From Clostridia bacterium (lineage in GTDB: Bacteria; Bacillota; Clostridia; Christensenellales; Borkfalkiaceae): 46,576 nt of DNA. Shown here piece by piece: positions 1-7,613 of this stretch. Both the position numbers and the translations under genes were made by a program. The notes beneath the pieces were generated by a model. It had not been told where the DNA came from. It saw only the letters and a program-made list of their open reading frames with translations, and ran no database searches. Within the stretch, counting starts at the first letter, position 1; the number at the start of each line of letters is the position of its first letter. The stretch lies in contig CAAGHC010000050.1 of NCBI GenBank assembly GCA_900769565.1, positions 1 to 46,576 of the forward strand, read 5' to 3'.

Positions 1-1
1 A

Positions 2-322
2 AAGTATAAAAAGCATTGTAAAAATCTTACAACGCTTATTGATGGCGTAAGGGAAAACTTTGGAAAAGATTTGCCGTTTATCACTGCAGGTTTTACTAAA
101 GCGTGGACGGAAAACGAATATAAGGATAGAAACCTTGCAATCTTAAAAGCAATTAGCGACACCTGTGAAAAAGTTGGTAATGCAGGCGTTTGCTACACCG
201 ACGACTTAAAGAACAATCACGACGCCGTTGGTAACGACGATATCGTTCACTTTAACCGTCAAGCAGTAGACGTTCTCGGTCGCAGATATTACGACGAGTT
301 TGCAAAAATAATAAACAAATAA
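2..322 (+). CDS. SASA-family (SGNH-like) carbohydrate esterase, C-terminal part
   Basis: This is the C-terminal 106 residues of a gene that enters from the left edge; the frame is open from base 2, so the ATG at 71 is an internal methionine and not a start. The end has the pattern of the sialate O-acetylesterase-like SASA family: a PFITAGF strand near the edge, then an IVHFN segment whose histidine would be the catalytic one, then a LGRRYYDEF helix, a typical family ending. Such enzymes remove acetyl groups from sugars or xylan. The N-terminal serine motif lies outside the window, so substrate and signal peptide cannot be judged. A weak hairpin follows the stop. The family assignment rests on the short C-terminal signature and is moderately sure. 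Confidence 0.6.
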   Translation, partial: KYKKHCKNLTTLIDGVRENFGKDLPFITAGFTKAWTENEYKDRNLAILKAISDTCEKVGNAGVCYTDDLKNNHDAVGNDDIVHFNRQAVDVLGRRYYDEFAKIINK

Positions 323-342
323 TATAATTAAATTAGATTAAA

Positions 343-380
343 AAACAAGTCTTTTTTTGTGCTTAAAAGGTCTTGTTTCT
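343..380 (+). terminator. Weak hairpin after the esterase gene
   Basis: AAACAAG at 343-349 pairs with CTTGTTT at 372-378, and CTTTT/AAAAG can extend the stem inside. The trailing T run is poor, so termination is probably partial. Confidence 0.4.
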
Positions 381-389
381 TAATTTACT

Positions 390-418
390 TTGACCGATTT
401 ATATGGTACAATTAAAAT
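390..418 (+). promoter_or_regulatory. Promoter of galE
   Basis: TTGACC at 390-395 and TAAAAT at 413-418 are separated by 17 bp. Transcription would start near 425, just before the AAGGAAG ribosome binding site of galE. A TACAAT at 407-412 is an alternative -10 box but lacks a good -35 partner. Confidence 0.6.
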
Positions 419-441
419 AATAAAGAAAAGGAAGTAGAAAA

Positions 442-1455
442 ATGAAGGTTTTAGTTACAGGTGGTGCAGGTTATATAGGCTCACATACTTCGGTTGAACT
501 CTTAAACGCAGGGCACGAAGTAGTTTGTATCGACAATTTAATGAACAGTAAATACGAAGCCGTTCGCCGTGTGGAAAAAATTACCGGCAAAAAGATTAAG
601 TTTTACGAAGGGGATATACGTGATAGACAAATTCTCGATAAGATTTTTACCGAGAATAAGATTGATTCTGTTATCAACTTTGCAGGGCTTAAGGCTGTTG
701 GCGAGTCTTGCGCAAAACCACTTGAATATTATGAAAACAATATTCAAGGCTTATTAGTTTTGGCGTTTGCAATGCGTGAACATAACGTTAAAAACTTGGT
801 ATTCTCGTCCTCTGCAACCGTTTACGGCAAACCCAAAAGCGTACCTATTAAGGAAGATTTCCCTCTTTCTACTTCAAATCCGTACGGTAGCACTAAACTC
901 TTTATCGAATATATCCTAAAAGACCTTTATAAAGCAGACCCAACTTTTAATATTGCAATACTACGCTATTTTAATCCCGTTGGGGCGCACGAGTCGGGCT
1001 TTATCGGTGAAGACCCCAAGGGTATTCCCAACAACCTTTGTCCGTATATTACGCAGGTTGCAGTAGGTAAGCGTGAATATTTAGGCGTATTCGGTGACGA
1101 TTACGACACTCACGACGGTACGGGCGTAAGAGATTTTATTCACGTAGTAGACCTTGCGAAAGGACACGTGCTTGCGGTAAATAAGTTGAGTGAAAACCCC
1201 GGTTTAGTTATAGTTAACCTTGGCACGGGCGTAGGTTATAGCGTGCTCGATATGGTGCACGCATTCGAGAAGGTTACGGGCAAACCTATTCCTTATAAAA
1301 TTATGCCTCGTCGTCCCGGTGATATTGACGAATGCTACGCAGACCCGACTTTAGCTAGAGAGATTTTAGGGTTTAAGGCTGAAAAGAGCCTTGAAGATAT
1401 GTGTAGGGATGCTATGAATTGGCAAACTAAAAACCCCAACGGTTACGACGAATAG
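442..1455 (+). CDS. galE: UDP-glucose 4-epimerase
   Basis: This cytoplasmic short-chain dehydrogenase-type enzyme interconverts UDP-glucose and UDP-galactose using tightly bound NAD, in galactose use and in supply of sugars for surface polymers. The N terminus carries the GGAGYIGSH dinucleotide-binding motif at residues 7-15. Later come the SSSATVYG segment with the catalytic serine/threonine and the YGSTK motif with catalytic tyrosine and lysine. The RRPGD motif near the C terminus binds the nucleotide sugar. The length of 337 residues is normal for GalE. The start follows AAGGAAG at good spacing. The gene is followed after 24 bp by a sugar-phosphate-type transporter and the two probably share a transcript. 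An epimerase for UDP-GlcNAc is possible, but the sequence is typical of GalE. Confidence 0.93.
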   Translation: MKVLVTGGAGYIGSHTSVELLNAGHEVVCIDNLMNSKYEAVRRVEKITGKKIKFYEGDIRDRQILDKIFTENKIDSVINFAGLKAVGESCAKPLEYYENNIQGLLVLAFAMREHNVKNLVFSSSATVYGKPKSVPIKEDFPLSTSNPYGSTKLFIEYILKDLYKADPTFNIAILRYFNPVGAHESGFIGEDPKGIPNNLCPYITQVAVGKREYLGVFGDDYDTHDGTGVRDFIHVVDLAKGHVLAVNKLSENPGLVIVNLGTGVGYSVLDMVHAFEKVTGKPIPYKIMPRRPGDIDECYADPTLAREILGFKAEKSLEDMCRDAMNWQTKNPNGYDE

Positions 1456-1479
1456 AACTAAAGATTTAAAGGAATTAAC

Positions 1480-2790
1480 ATGGAACAGTCGGTGAACAAG
1501 AATAAAATGAGTAGGTCGGCGTTTACGATTGCTTTCCTTTGCGCAGTAGTTTATTTCGTTGCCTATATGGGAAGGTTGTCGTATAGTGCGAATATAGCAC
1601 GGATTTGCAACTTCTTTTCCGTAGATAACGCTACTGCGGGAATTGCAGGAACTTGCTTGTTTATATCCTACGGTGCAGGGCAAGTAATTAACGGTTTATT
1701 GTGTAAAAGATATAATCCTAGATACGCAATAGCGTTAAGCCTTACCGTTTCTGCGCTTTGCAATATTGCAGTTGCAGTAATGCCTAAAGATTATTTTTCT
1801 TTAGTATGTGTTTGTTGGTTTATTAACGGTGCTTTTCAGTCTATTCTTTGGTCGTCTATAATAAGACTTCTAAACAGGAACTTGTCTAAAAAATATCTTA
1901 AGACGGCAGTATTTATAATGAGTACCCCCGTATCACTTGGAACTTTCGTGGTTTATGGTGTAAGTGCGCTATTCTCTGCTGTAAATATTCCTTTTAAGGG
2001 CGTGTTTATCGTTTCGTCCGTAGCAATGTTGGCCGTAGCCACCGTTTGGTTTATAAGTCTTGACAAAATTAAAAAAGCCTGCAATGACGAGCGCGTTCAA
2101 ACGGACGGGGAAGAGCAAGAAGATGTTTGCTCGACCAAAACGGAAGAAGAGCAAGTTGCAACCCAAAAGCCGAAAAAGAAAAGTTTTGTTTTCCCACAAG
2201 GATTTATCCTTTTGTTTTCCGTGCTTGCAATCTTCTCTGTAACCAACAACTTCGTAAAGGACGGCGTTACTACTTGGATGCCTAAAATACTTATTGAAAA
2301 GTACGGTTTGGGCGAGGCGTTATCAATCTTCTTGACCTTATTCTTACCCTTGTTCGGTGTGTTTGGGTCGCTCGTTTCCATTTATGTTAATAATAAAACG
2401 GGTAATTACGTTATAACTTGTGGCATATTATATTTATTTACCACCGTTCTTATGGCGTTAGTCGTATTGTTCCTAGATTTACCTGCTTGGGCGGTAACGC
2501 TTTCGTGCTTTATGCTAGTAATACTTTTAATGTCGGGTATAAATAATATCTGTACTAGCAACTTCCCGTTAACTTATTCTGGGACTTTGAATGCAGGTTT
2601 GATTGCCGGCGTGATAGACGGTTTTTGTTACGTAGGTAGCGCTATTTCCACTTACGGGCTCGGTAAAATTAGCGTGGACTTCGGTTGGGATATGGTATTC
2701 TACATTCTTCTTGCACTTTGTAGTTTAATGGCTATAATATGTTTGATATACGTAATATCACAAAAATTAAAGGGTAAAAAGAAATCTTAA
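1480..2790 (+). CDS. MFS transporter, organophosphate/sugar-phosphate antiporter-like
   Basis: This is a 436-residue integral membrane protein with about twelve predicted hydrophobic helices in two groups of six. They are separated by a long charged cytoplasmic loop at about residues 200-235 that is rich in Glu and Lys. The first helix ends in a YMGRLSYSANI segment, reminiscent of the YxxRxNxS-type motif of the organophosphate:phosphate antiporters (GlpT/UhpT group), so import of a phosphorylated sugar or glycerol phosphate is a reasonable guess. The substrate cannot be read from the sequence. The gene lies 24 bp after galE and is followed by a strong terminator, which suggests a two-gene operon. 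The start ATG is preceded by AAAGGAATT. Confidence 0.75.
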   Translation: MEQSVNKNKMSRSAFTIAFLCAVVYFVAYMGRLSYSANIARICNFFSVDNATAGIAGTCLFISYGAGQVINGLLCKRYNPRYAIALSLTVSALCNIAVAVMPKDYFSLVCVCWFINGAFQSILWSSIIRLLNRNLSKKYLKTAVFIMSTPVSLGTFVVYGVSALFSAVNIPFKGVFIVSSVAMLAVATVWFISLDKIKKACNDERVQTDGEEQEDVCSTKTEEEQVATQKPKKKSFVFPQGFILLFSVLAIFSVTNNFVKDGVTTWMPKILIEKYGLGEALSIFLTLFLPLFGVFGSLVSIYVNNKTGNYVITCGILYLFTTVLMALVVLFLDLPAWAVTLSCFMLVILLMSGINNICTSNFPLTYSGTLNAGLIAGVIDGFCYVGSAISTYGLGKISVDFGWDMVFYILLALCSLMAIICLIYVISQKLKGKKKS

Positions 2791-2811
2791 AACAAAATTC
2801 AAAAAAACACT

Positions 2812-2850
2812 AAAAACGGCAAAAAAATCAAATTTTGCCGTTTTTTATTT
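2812..2850 (+). terminator. Intrinsic terminator of galE-MFS operon
   Basis: AAAAACGGCAAAA at 2812-2824 pairs with TTTTGCCGTTTTT at 2833-2845 and runs into a T-rich tail. Confidence 0.85.
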
Positions 2851-2859
2851 TTCAAAATA

Positions 2860-2888
2860 TTGCAAAATGGTTTAAAATGGTGTAAAAT
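2860..2888 (+). promoter_or_regulatory. Probable promoter of nadE
   Basis: TTGCAA at 2860-2865 and TAAAAT at 2883-2888 are 17 bp apart. The region is AT-rich and contains near-repeats, so this is a moderate call. Confidence 0.45.
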
Positions 2889-2931
2889 AAACTTATTAAA
2901 AATTAAAAAATTGCGAAAAACGGAGAAAATT

Positions 2932-4842
2932 ATGAAATTTGGCTATGTAAAAGTTTGCGCAGTTTCACCAGAAATTAAGGTGGCTGATACGGTTTTTAAC
3001 GCTGATAGCATTATCAAAAGTTTTAATACTGCTTATAATTACGGCGCAGAAGTCGTAGTATTTCCAGAACTTTGTATAGCGGGCTACACGGCTGGCGACC
3101 TTTTTTATTCAGATATTTTACTATCGGGCGCAAGCGACGCTTTGGAAAAAATCAGGGAAAACTCGTTAAATAAAAAAGCGCTTATTTTCGTGGGTATGCC
3201 GTTAAGGGCAAACGGCTTGTTGTACGACGTTTCGGCAGTAGTTAACGACGGCAAGATTTTAGCGTTTATTCCCAAGCAAAACCTTTTAGACTACGGTGAA
3301 TATAATGAAAAACGCTACTTTGCAGTAGCGCCCGACACGATTAGTTTAATAGATTTTAACGGTCAAAAAATTCCGTTTGGCAATAAAATTGTGTTTAAGG
3401 AAAATTGCACGGTAGATTTTACCGTTTCGGCTGAAATCGGAAACGATATTTACTCGGTTTGTCCGCCGTCACTTTTTCACGTAAGAGCAGGCGCTAACTT
3501 AATAGTAAATCTCTGCGCAAGCACCGAGATTGTGGGGCGCAAAGAATATCGTGAATTAATAGTAAAGTCGCACTCTGCAAAAACCGTTTGCGCATACGCA
3601 TTAGCAGAGGCTGGCGAGGGTGAGTCGACTACCGATTCGGTTTTCGGTGGGCATAACCTAATCGCTGAAAACGGCAAAATTTTGGCGCAAAATAAGCCCT
3701 TTGAATTTACGCCCGTATGCACGGAAGTTGACCTTTCGTTTGTAGCAAATCAAAGGCTTAAAGCGTTTAACGGTGAAAAAATATATTCGGACGGTTATCA
3801 AGTTATCGGCTTTGACGGGCAAAGAAACGGGGAAGAGTTAACCCGTGTTTACGAAAAAACACCGTTCGTTCCCGAAGATGAAAAGAGTTTATTAGAACGT
3901 GCAGAGCAAATACTTGATATTCAGGCTGAAGGGCTTAAAAAACGTATAAAACACGCACGTGCTAGTAGCGCAGTGCTAGGGCTCTCTGGTGGGCTTGATT
4001 CTACACTTGCAATATTAGTGGCTGTTAGGGCAATGGCTAAACTTAACAGAAGCGCTAAAGACGTAATTGCGGTAACTATGCCGTGTTTTGGCACGACTTC
4101 TAGAACGTTTACGAACACCGTTAAATTATCTAAAGCGCTAGGCGTTACCCTTAAAAAAGTGGATATAGGTAAGGCTGTAACCGTTCACCTAAAAGATATT
4201 AAGCATGAAGACGGTGTGTTTGACGTTACTTACGAAAATGCACAGGCTAGAGAGCGTACTCAAGTGCTTATGGATATTGCAAACATGAATAACGGTATGG
4301 TAATCGGTACGGGCGATTTGAGTGAACTTGCGCTCGGCTGGGCAACTTATAACGGTGACCATATGTCCATGTATGCAGTCAATGCATCCGTTCCAAAAAC
4401 TCTAGTTCGCCACGTGGTAGAGTTTTATGCAAATAGAAGTAAAGGTAAACTTAAAGCCGTGCTAGAAGATATTTTAGATACGCCCGTAAGCCCAGAACTT
4501 CTTCCTGCTGATAACGACGATATTAAACAAAAAACCGAAGATATAGTAGGTCCTTACGTTTTACACGATTTCTTCCTTTACAATCTAATTAAGCGTGGGT
4601 TTAATCCTGATAAAGTGTATTTTATTGCAAAGCGCACGTTTAAGGGTTTGTTTGATGACCAAACGATATTAAAGTGGCTAAAAACTTTTGTAAGAAGATT
4701 TTTCATTCAACAGTTTAAGCGCTCGTGCGTGCCCGACGGTGTCAAAGTCGGTTCACTTTCTCTATCGCCTAGGGGGGACTGGAAAATGCCGTCCGACGCC
4801 GTGTCTTCACTCTGGTTAAATAGCCTAGAAAATTTAGAATAA
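2932..4842 (+). CDS. nadE: Glutamine-dependent NAD+ synthetase
   Basis: The enzyme makes NAD+ from nicotinic acid adenine dinucleotide, ATP and glutamine-derived ammonia in the last step of NAD biosynthesis. It has two domains. An N-terminal nitrilase-type glutaminase spans about residues 1-290, with the expected triad E46 in FPELCIAGY, K115 in FIPKQN and C195 in VNLCAS. A C-terminal synthetase follows from about 325, with the SGGLDS pyrophosphate loop at 352-357. The size of 636 residues fits the two-domain form. An in-frame codon at 2860 lies further upstream, but ATG 2932 follows a CGGAGAAAA ribosome binding site and begins where the nitrilase fold begins, so that start was chosen. It appears to be monocistronic, with its own promoter-like sequence and a hairpin downstream. 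Confidence 0.93.
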   Translation: MKFGYVKVCAVSPEIKVADTVFNADSIIKSFNTAYNYGAEVVVFPELCIAGYTAGDLFYSDILLSGASDALEKIRENSLNKKALIFVGMPLRANGLLYDVSAVVNDGKILAFIPKQNLLDYGEYNEKRYFAVAPDTISLIDFNGQKIPFGNKIVFKENCTVDFTVSAEIGNDIYSVCPPSLFHVRAGANLIVNLCASTEIVGRKEYRELIVKSHSAKTVCAYALAEAGEGESTTDSVFGGHNLIAENGKILAQNKPFEFTPVCTEVDLSFVANQRLKAFNGEKIYSDGYQVIGFDGQRNGEELTRVYEKTPFVPEDEKSLLERAEQILDIQAEGLKKRIKHARASSAVLGLSGGLDSTLAILVAVRAMAKLNRSAKDVIAVTMPCFGTTSRTFTNTVKLSKALGVTLKKVDIGKAVTVHLKDIKHEDGVFDVTYENAQARERTQVLMDIANMNNGMVIGTGDLSELALGWATYNGDHMSMYAVNASVPKTLVRHVVEFYANRSKGKLKAVLEDILDTPVSPELLPADNDDIKQKTEDIVGPYVLHDFFLYNLIKRGFNPDKVYFIAKRTFKGLFDDQTILKWLKTFVRRFFIQQFKRSCVPDGVKVGSLSLSPRGDWKMPSDAVSSLWLNSLENLE

Positions 4843-4973
4843 GTAACATATTAAAATTTAAGGCTAAAATAAAACAACGACGAATACAATATATATATGA
4901 CTACACGCACGCAACGTATATATAATAAAATATATGAGAACTATGCGTATATAAATTTATTATAAACAGTTAA

Positions 4974-5046
4974 TTTACGGTGTTTTTTCTTTTGAAAAGA
5001 TGCCGTAAAAAAATTTTAAAATATTTTTTAATTTTTTATAAAAAAT
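4974..5046 (+). terminator. Hairpin downstream of nadE
   Basis: TTTACGG at 4974-4980 pairs with CCGTAAA at 5003-5009, with an inner TCTTTT/AAAAGA stem. The following bases are A-rich before a T run, so it is a poor intrinsic terminator. The preceding 4843-4973 is AT-rich with repeated TATATA tracts and no gene. Confidence 0.4.
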
Positions 5047-5048
5047 AG

Positions 5049-5077
5049 TTGACAAGTCTGCAATCGTTTATTATAAT
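5049..5077 (+). promoter_or_regulatory. Promoter of perR-rubrerythrin
   Basis: TTGACA at 5049-5054 and TATAAT at 5072-5077 are consensus boxes with a 17-bp spacer. The Fur-type operator lies immediately downstream. Confidence 0.9.
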
Positions 5078-5079
5078 AA

Positions 5080-5094
5080 TAGTAATCATTACTG
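5080..5094 (+). promoter_or_regulatory. Fur/PerR-type operator
   Basis: TAGTAAT-C-ATTACTG is a 7-1-7 inverted repeat with perfect 6-bp inner arms (5081-5086 and 5088-5093), the layout of Per and Fur boxes. It sits between the -10 box and the ribosome binding site of the regulator gene, so bound protein would block transcription. Autoregulation is inferred. Confidence 0.75.
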
Positions 5095-5109
5095 ATAAGG
5101 AGGTTGCAG

Positions 5110-5484
5110 ATGCGTTATTCAAGGCAAAGAGAACTGATAACGGAAATCATAAAGGGCAGAAAGGACCACCCTACTGCCGATATGATTTACGAGTCGGCTA
5201 GAGAGTTAGAGCCGAATATATCACTTGGCACGGTATATCGCAATTTGAAACTCTTGTCGGATGAACAAGTGATAATTACTTTAGAAACGGTGGATAAAAA
5301 ATTGCATTACGACGGGGATATATCTCGTCACAGTCACTTTATCTGTGAAAATTGTGGAAAGATTATCGACCTATTCAAACCTGCCGAAACCCCTAGAGAA
5401 TTAAAGAAAATGGGGCTAAAGGTAAGTGGCGAAAAGTGTATTTATTACGGTCAATGTAATGATTGTAACTATATAAAAAATTAA
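5110..5484 (+). CDS. perR: PerR-type peroxide-responsive Fur-family repressor
   Basis: This 124-residue metal-dependent repressor has an N-terminal winged helix with the HPTADMIYE and LGTVYRNL segments. The C-terminal dimer domain has two CxxC pairs (CENC, CNDC) for structural zinc. Compared with Bacillus subtilis PerR, the regulatory metal ligands are preserved, including the HSH pair and the aspartate in KIIDLF. That aspartate is typical of peroxide sensors that self-oxidise on a histidine. The start was set at ATG 5110 because AAGGAGG at 5097-5103 is six bases away; the TTG at 5104 touches the ribosome site. The gene is preceded by its own operator and followed after about 40 bp by a peroxide-reducing rubrerythrin, which supports a peroxide role. 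A ferric uptake or zinc regulator is less likely. Confidence 0.85.
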   Translation: MRYSRQRELITEIIKGRKDHPTADMIYESARELEPNISLGTVYRNLKLLSDEQVIITLETVDKKLHYDGDISRHSHFICENCGKIIDLFKPAETPRELKKMGLKVSGEKCIYYGQCNDCNYIKN

Positions 5485-5525
5485 AAAATATATATGGCGA
5501 AAAACGCCGAAAGGAGAATTTAAAT

Positions 5526-6071
5526 ATGAAAAAATTTGTTTGTACTATTTGCGGTTACGTTCACGAAGGCGACAGTGCGCCTGCAAAATGCCCCACTTGT
5601 AATGCACCTGCTTCTAAATTTAACGAACAAGCAGAAGATAGAGCATGGGCAGCAGAACACGTTGTAGGTGTTGCAAAAGGCGTAGACCCCGAAATTATTG
5701 AAGGACTTCGCATGAACTTTACCGGTGAATGCACCGAAGTAGGTATGTATCTCGCTATGGCAAGGGTTGCTCACCGTGAAGGTTATCCTGAAATCGGTCT
5801 TTACTGGGAAAAAGCTGCTTACGAAGAAGCAGAACACGCTGCAAAGTTTGCTGAACTTTTAGGTGAAGTCGTTACCGATTCTACCAAAAAGAACCTTGAA
5901 ATGCGTGTAGAAGCTGAAAACGGCGCTACGGCTGGTAAGTTTGAACTTGCTAAAAAGGCAAAGGCTTTAAATCTTGACGCTATTCACGATACCGTACACG
6001 AAATGGCACGTGACGAAGCAAGACACGGTAAGGCTTTCGAAGGTCTTTTGAAAAGATATTTTAACAAATAA
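5526..6071 (+). CDS. Reverse rubrerythrin (NADH peroxidase-type)
   Basis: This cytoplasmic non-haem iron protein reduces hydrogen peroxide in anaerobes. The domain order is inverted relative to classical rubrerythrin. The rubredoxin-like iron site comes first, with CTIC near residue 6 and CPTC near residue 22. It is followed by a ferritin-like four-helix di-iron domain with repeated ExxH ligand motifs, for example EEAEHAAKF and ARDEARHGKAF. The length of 181 residues agrees with reverse rubrerythrins described from Clostridium acetobutylicum, where they are PerR-controlled. It lies directly after perR behind an AAAGGAG ribosome site and ends at a good terminator, so the pair is very probably one peroxide-induced operon. 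Confidence 0.88.
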   Translation: MKKFVCTICGYVHEGDSAPAKCPTCNAPASKFNEQAEDRAWAAEHVVGVAKGVDPEIIEGLRMNFTGECTEVGMYLAMARVAHREGYPEIGLYWEKAAYEEAEHAAKFAELLGEVVTDSTKKNLEMRVEAENGATAGKFELAKKAKALNLDAIHDTVHEMARDEARHGKAFEGLLKRYFNK

Positions 6072-6115
6072 TAAAAAAATAAAAAATTAAATAAAAATCG
6101 AAATTGTGTGCTACT

Positions 6116-6152
6116 AAAAGGGTTTTCAATAAAGAAAGCCCTTTTATTTTTT
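6116..6152 (+). terminator. Intrinsic terminator of perR operon
   Basis: AAAAGGG plus TTTC (6116-6127) pairs with GAAA plus CCCTTTT (6134-6145) with one wobble, followed by ATTTTTT. Confidence 0.85.
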
Positions 6153-6227
6153 GCGTTCATATATTAAGGTTAATAAGAAGTGGATGCGACTACAAAGGGG
6201 ATAAAAAACGCTAGATTTAGAATTTAG

Positions 6228-6258
6228 TTGACTTTTCTTGAAAATTGAGTATTATATT
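6228..6258 (+). promoter_or_regulatory. Promoter of trkA-trkH
   Basis: TTGACT at 6228-6233 and TATATT at 6253-6258 are 19 bp apart; ATTATA two bases earlier gives 17. Transcription would begin at about the trkA start codon. Confidence 0.5.
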
Positions 6259-6262
6259 AGAT

Positions 6263-7612
6263 ATGAATTTAATTATTGTAGGTGCCGGCAAAGTCGGTCA
6301 AACGTTAGTAGAAAATTTTATAAACGAAAACCACGATATAGTAGTTGTGGACGTAAACTCCGAAACGGTTAGCAACATAGTTAATCGTTATGACGTTCGT
6401 GGTGTTGTTGGTAGTGGTATAGAAAGGGACGTGCTTATTCAAGCAGGCATTGAGAGCGCGGATTTTTTTATTGCATGTACTTCTCAAGATGAAATTAATA
6501 TTCTTTGTTCGGTACTTGGTAAAAAGTTAGGTGCAAAGCATACCGTTGCACGTGTTCGTGACCCCGAATATTTTAAGGAAATGGGTAACATGCGTGAAAT
6601 TTTGGGTATAGACATGGCGTTTAATCCAGAATTCCGTACGGCTAGCGATATAGCGAAGATTTTGAAATTTCCGTCTGCAAAAAGGGTGGAAAGTTTTGCC
6701 GGTGGCAAGGCTACCATGATTGAATTTGATATTTTAGAAGGCAATCCCGTTATAGGCAAAAACCTTATAGATATTTCTAAAGAGTACGGAAAAGTGCTTT
6801 TCGCAACCGTATTTAGGGGGGATAAGTCTTATATTCCGCACGGTGACTTTGTTTTGCAAAAGGGCGATTCGGTAAATTTGATTGCGTCGGATGCTGAACT
6901 TAACTCGTTCACTAAAAAACTTAAGATATTTAAGCCCCGTGCAAAGGCCGTGTTTATAATCGGTGGTGGAAAGATTTGCTATTATCTAGCAAAAGAACTT
7001 TTAAGTTCGGGCGTAAGCGTTAAAATTTTAGAAAAAGATAAGCAAAGGGCTGAAGAACTTTCCGAACTTCTACCACAAGCCAACGTTATTTTGGGCGACG
7101 CTACCGAGCAGGAACTTTTAGTGGAAGAAGGAATAACTAGGTGTGATGCGAGCATTGCGCTTACGGGTATGGACGAAGAAAACGTTATAATTTCCATGTT
7201 CGCAAAAGAAACGGGCGTGCATAAAGTAGTAACCAAAATAGACCGTCCGTCTATCGTAAAAATGGCTAAATCTTTCGGGCTAGATAGCGTGCTCTCACCG
7301 AGAGAAGTTATTGCAAACCATATAATACGTTTCGTTCGTTCTTCAACTGCAACGGTTGACGGGGAAATAAATACCCTTTACAAACTGAACGAAAGCGTTG
7401 AGGCTATAGAATTTACCGTATCGGAAAATTTTAAAAGTAAAGACGTTCCACTTAAAAATCTTAAAATTAAAGGCGACGCGTTAATAGTCGGTATAGTGCG
7501 AAACGGTGAGTTTATATTGCCTAGTGGCGAAAGCGTTTTAACTACGGGCGATAGGGTAATAGTAGTTACGGCGCAAAGACAGACTAACGGATTAGTTCAA
7601 ATAATAAATTAG
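6263..7612 (+). CDS. trkA: Trk potassium uptake regulatory subunit TrkA
   Basis: This peripheral cytoplasmic protein gates the TrkH potassium channel through nucleotide binding. It is a tandem of two RCK units. Each has a Rossmann NAD-binding fold (LIIVGAGKVG at the very N terminus and VFIIGGGK at about residue 229) followed by a TrkA-C domain, giving 449 residues, normal for the two-unit form. ATG 6263 was chosen because the first strand of the Rossmann fold begins there; a TTG at 6245 is in frame but lies inside the likely promoter. No ribosome site is visible before either start, and the -10 box ends only four bases before the ATG, so the message may be leaderless. The stop is one base before the trkH start. 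Confidence 0.92.
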   Translation: MNLIIVGAGKVGQTLVENFINENHDIVVVDVNSETVSNIVNRYDVRGVVGSGIERDVLIQAGIESADFFIACTSQDEINILCSVLGKKLGAKHTVARVRDPEYFKEMGNMREILGIDMAFNPEFRTASDIAKILKFPSAKRVESFAGGKATMIEFDILEGNPVIGKNLIDISKEYGKVLFATVFRGDKSYIPHGDFVLQKGDSVNLIASDAELNSFTKKLKIFKPRAKAVFIIGGGKICYYLAKELLSSGVSVKILEKDKQRAEELSELLPQANVILGDATEQELLVEEGITRCDASIALTGMDEENVIISMFAKETGVHKVVTKIDRPSIVKMAKSFGLDSVLSPREVIANHIIRFVRSSTATVDGEINTLYKLNESVEAIEFTVSENFKSKDVPLKNLKIKGDALIVGIVRNGEFILPSGESVLTTGDRVIVVTAQRQTNGLVQIIN

Positions 7613-7613
7613 T

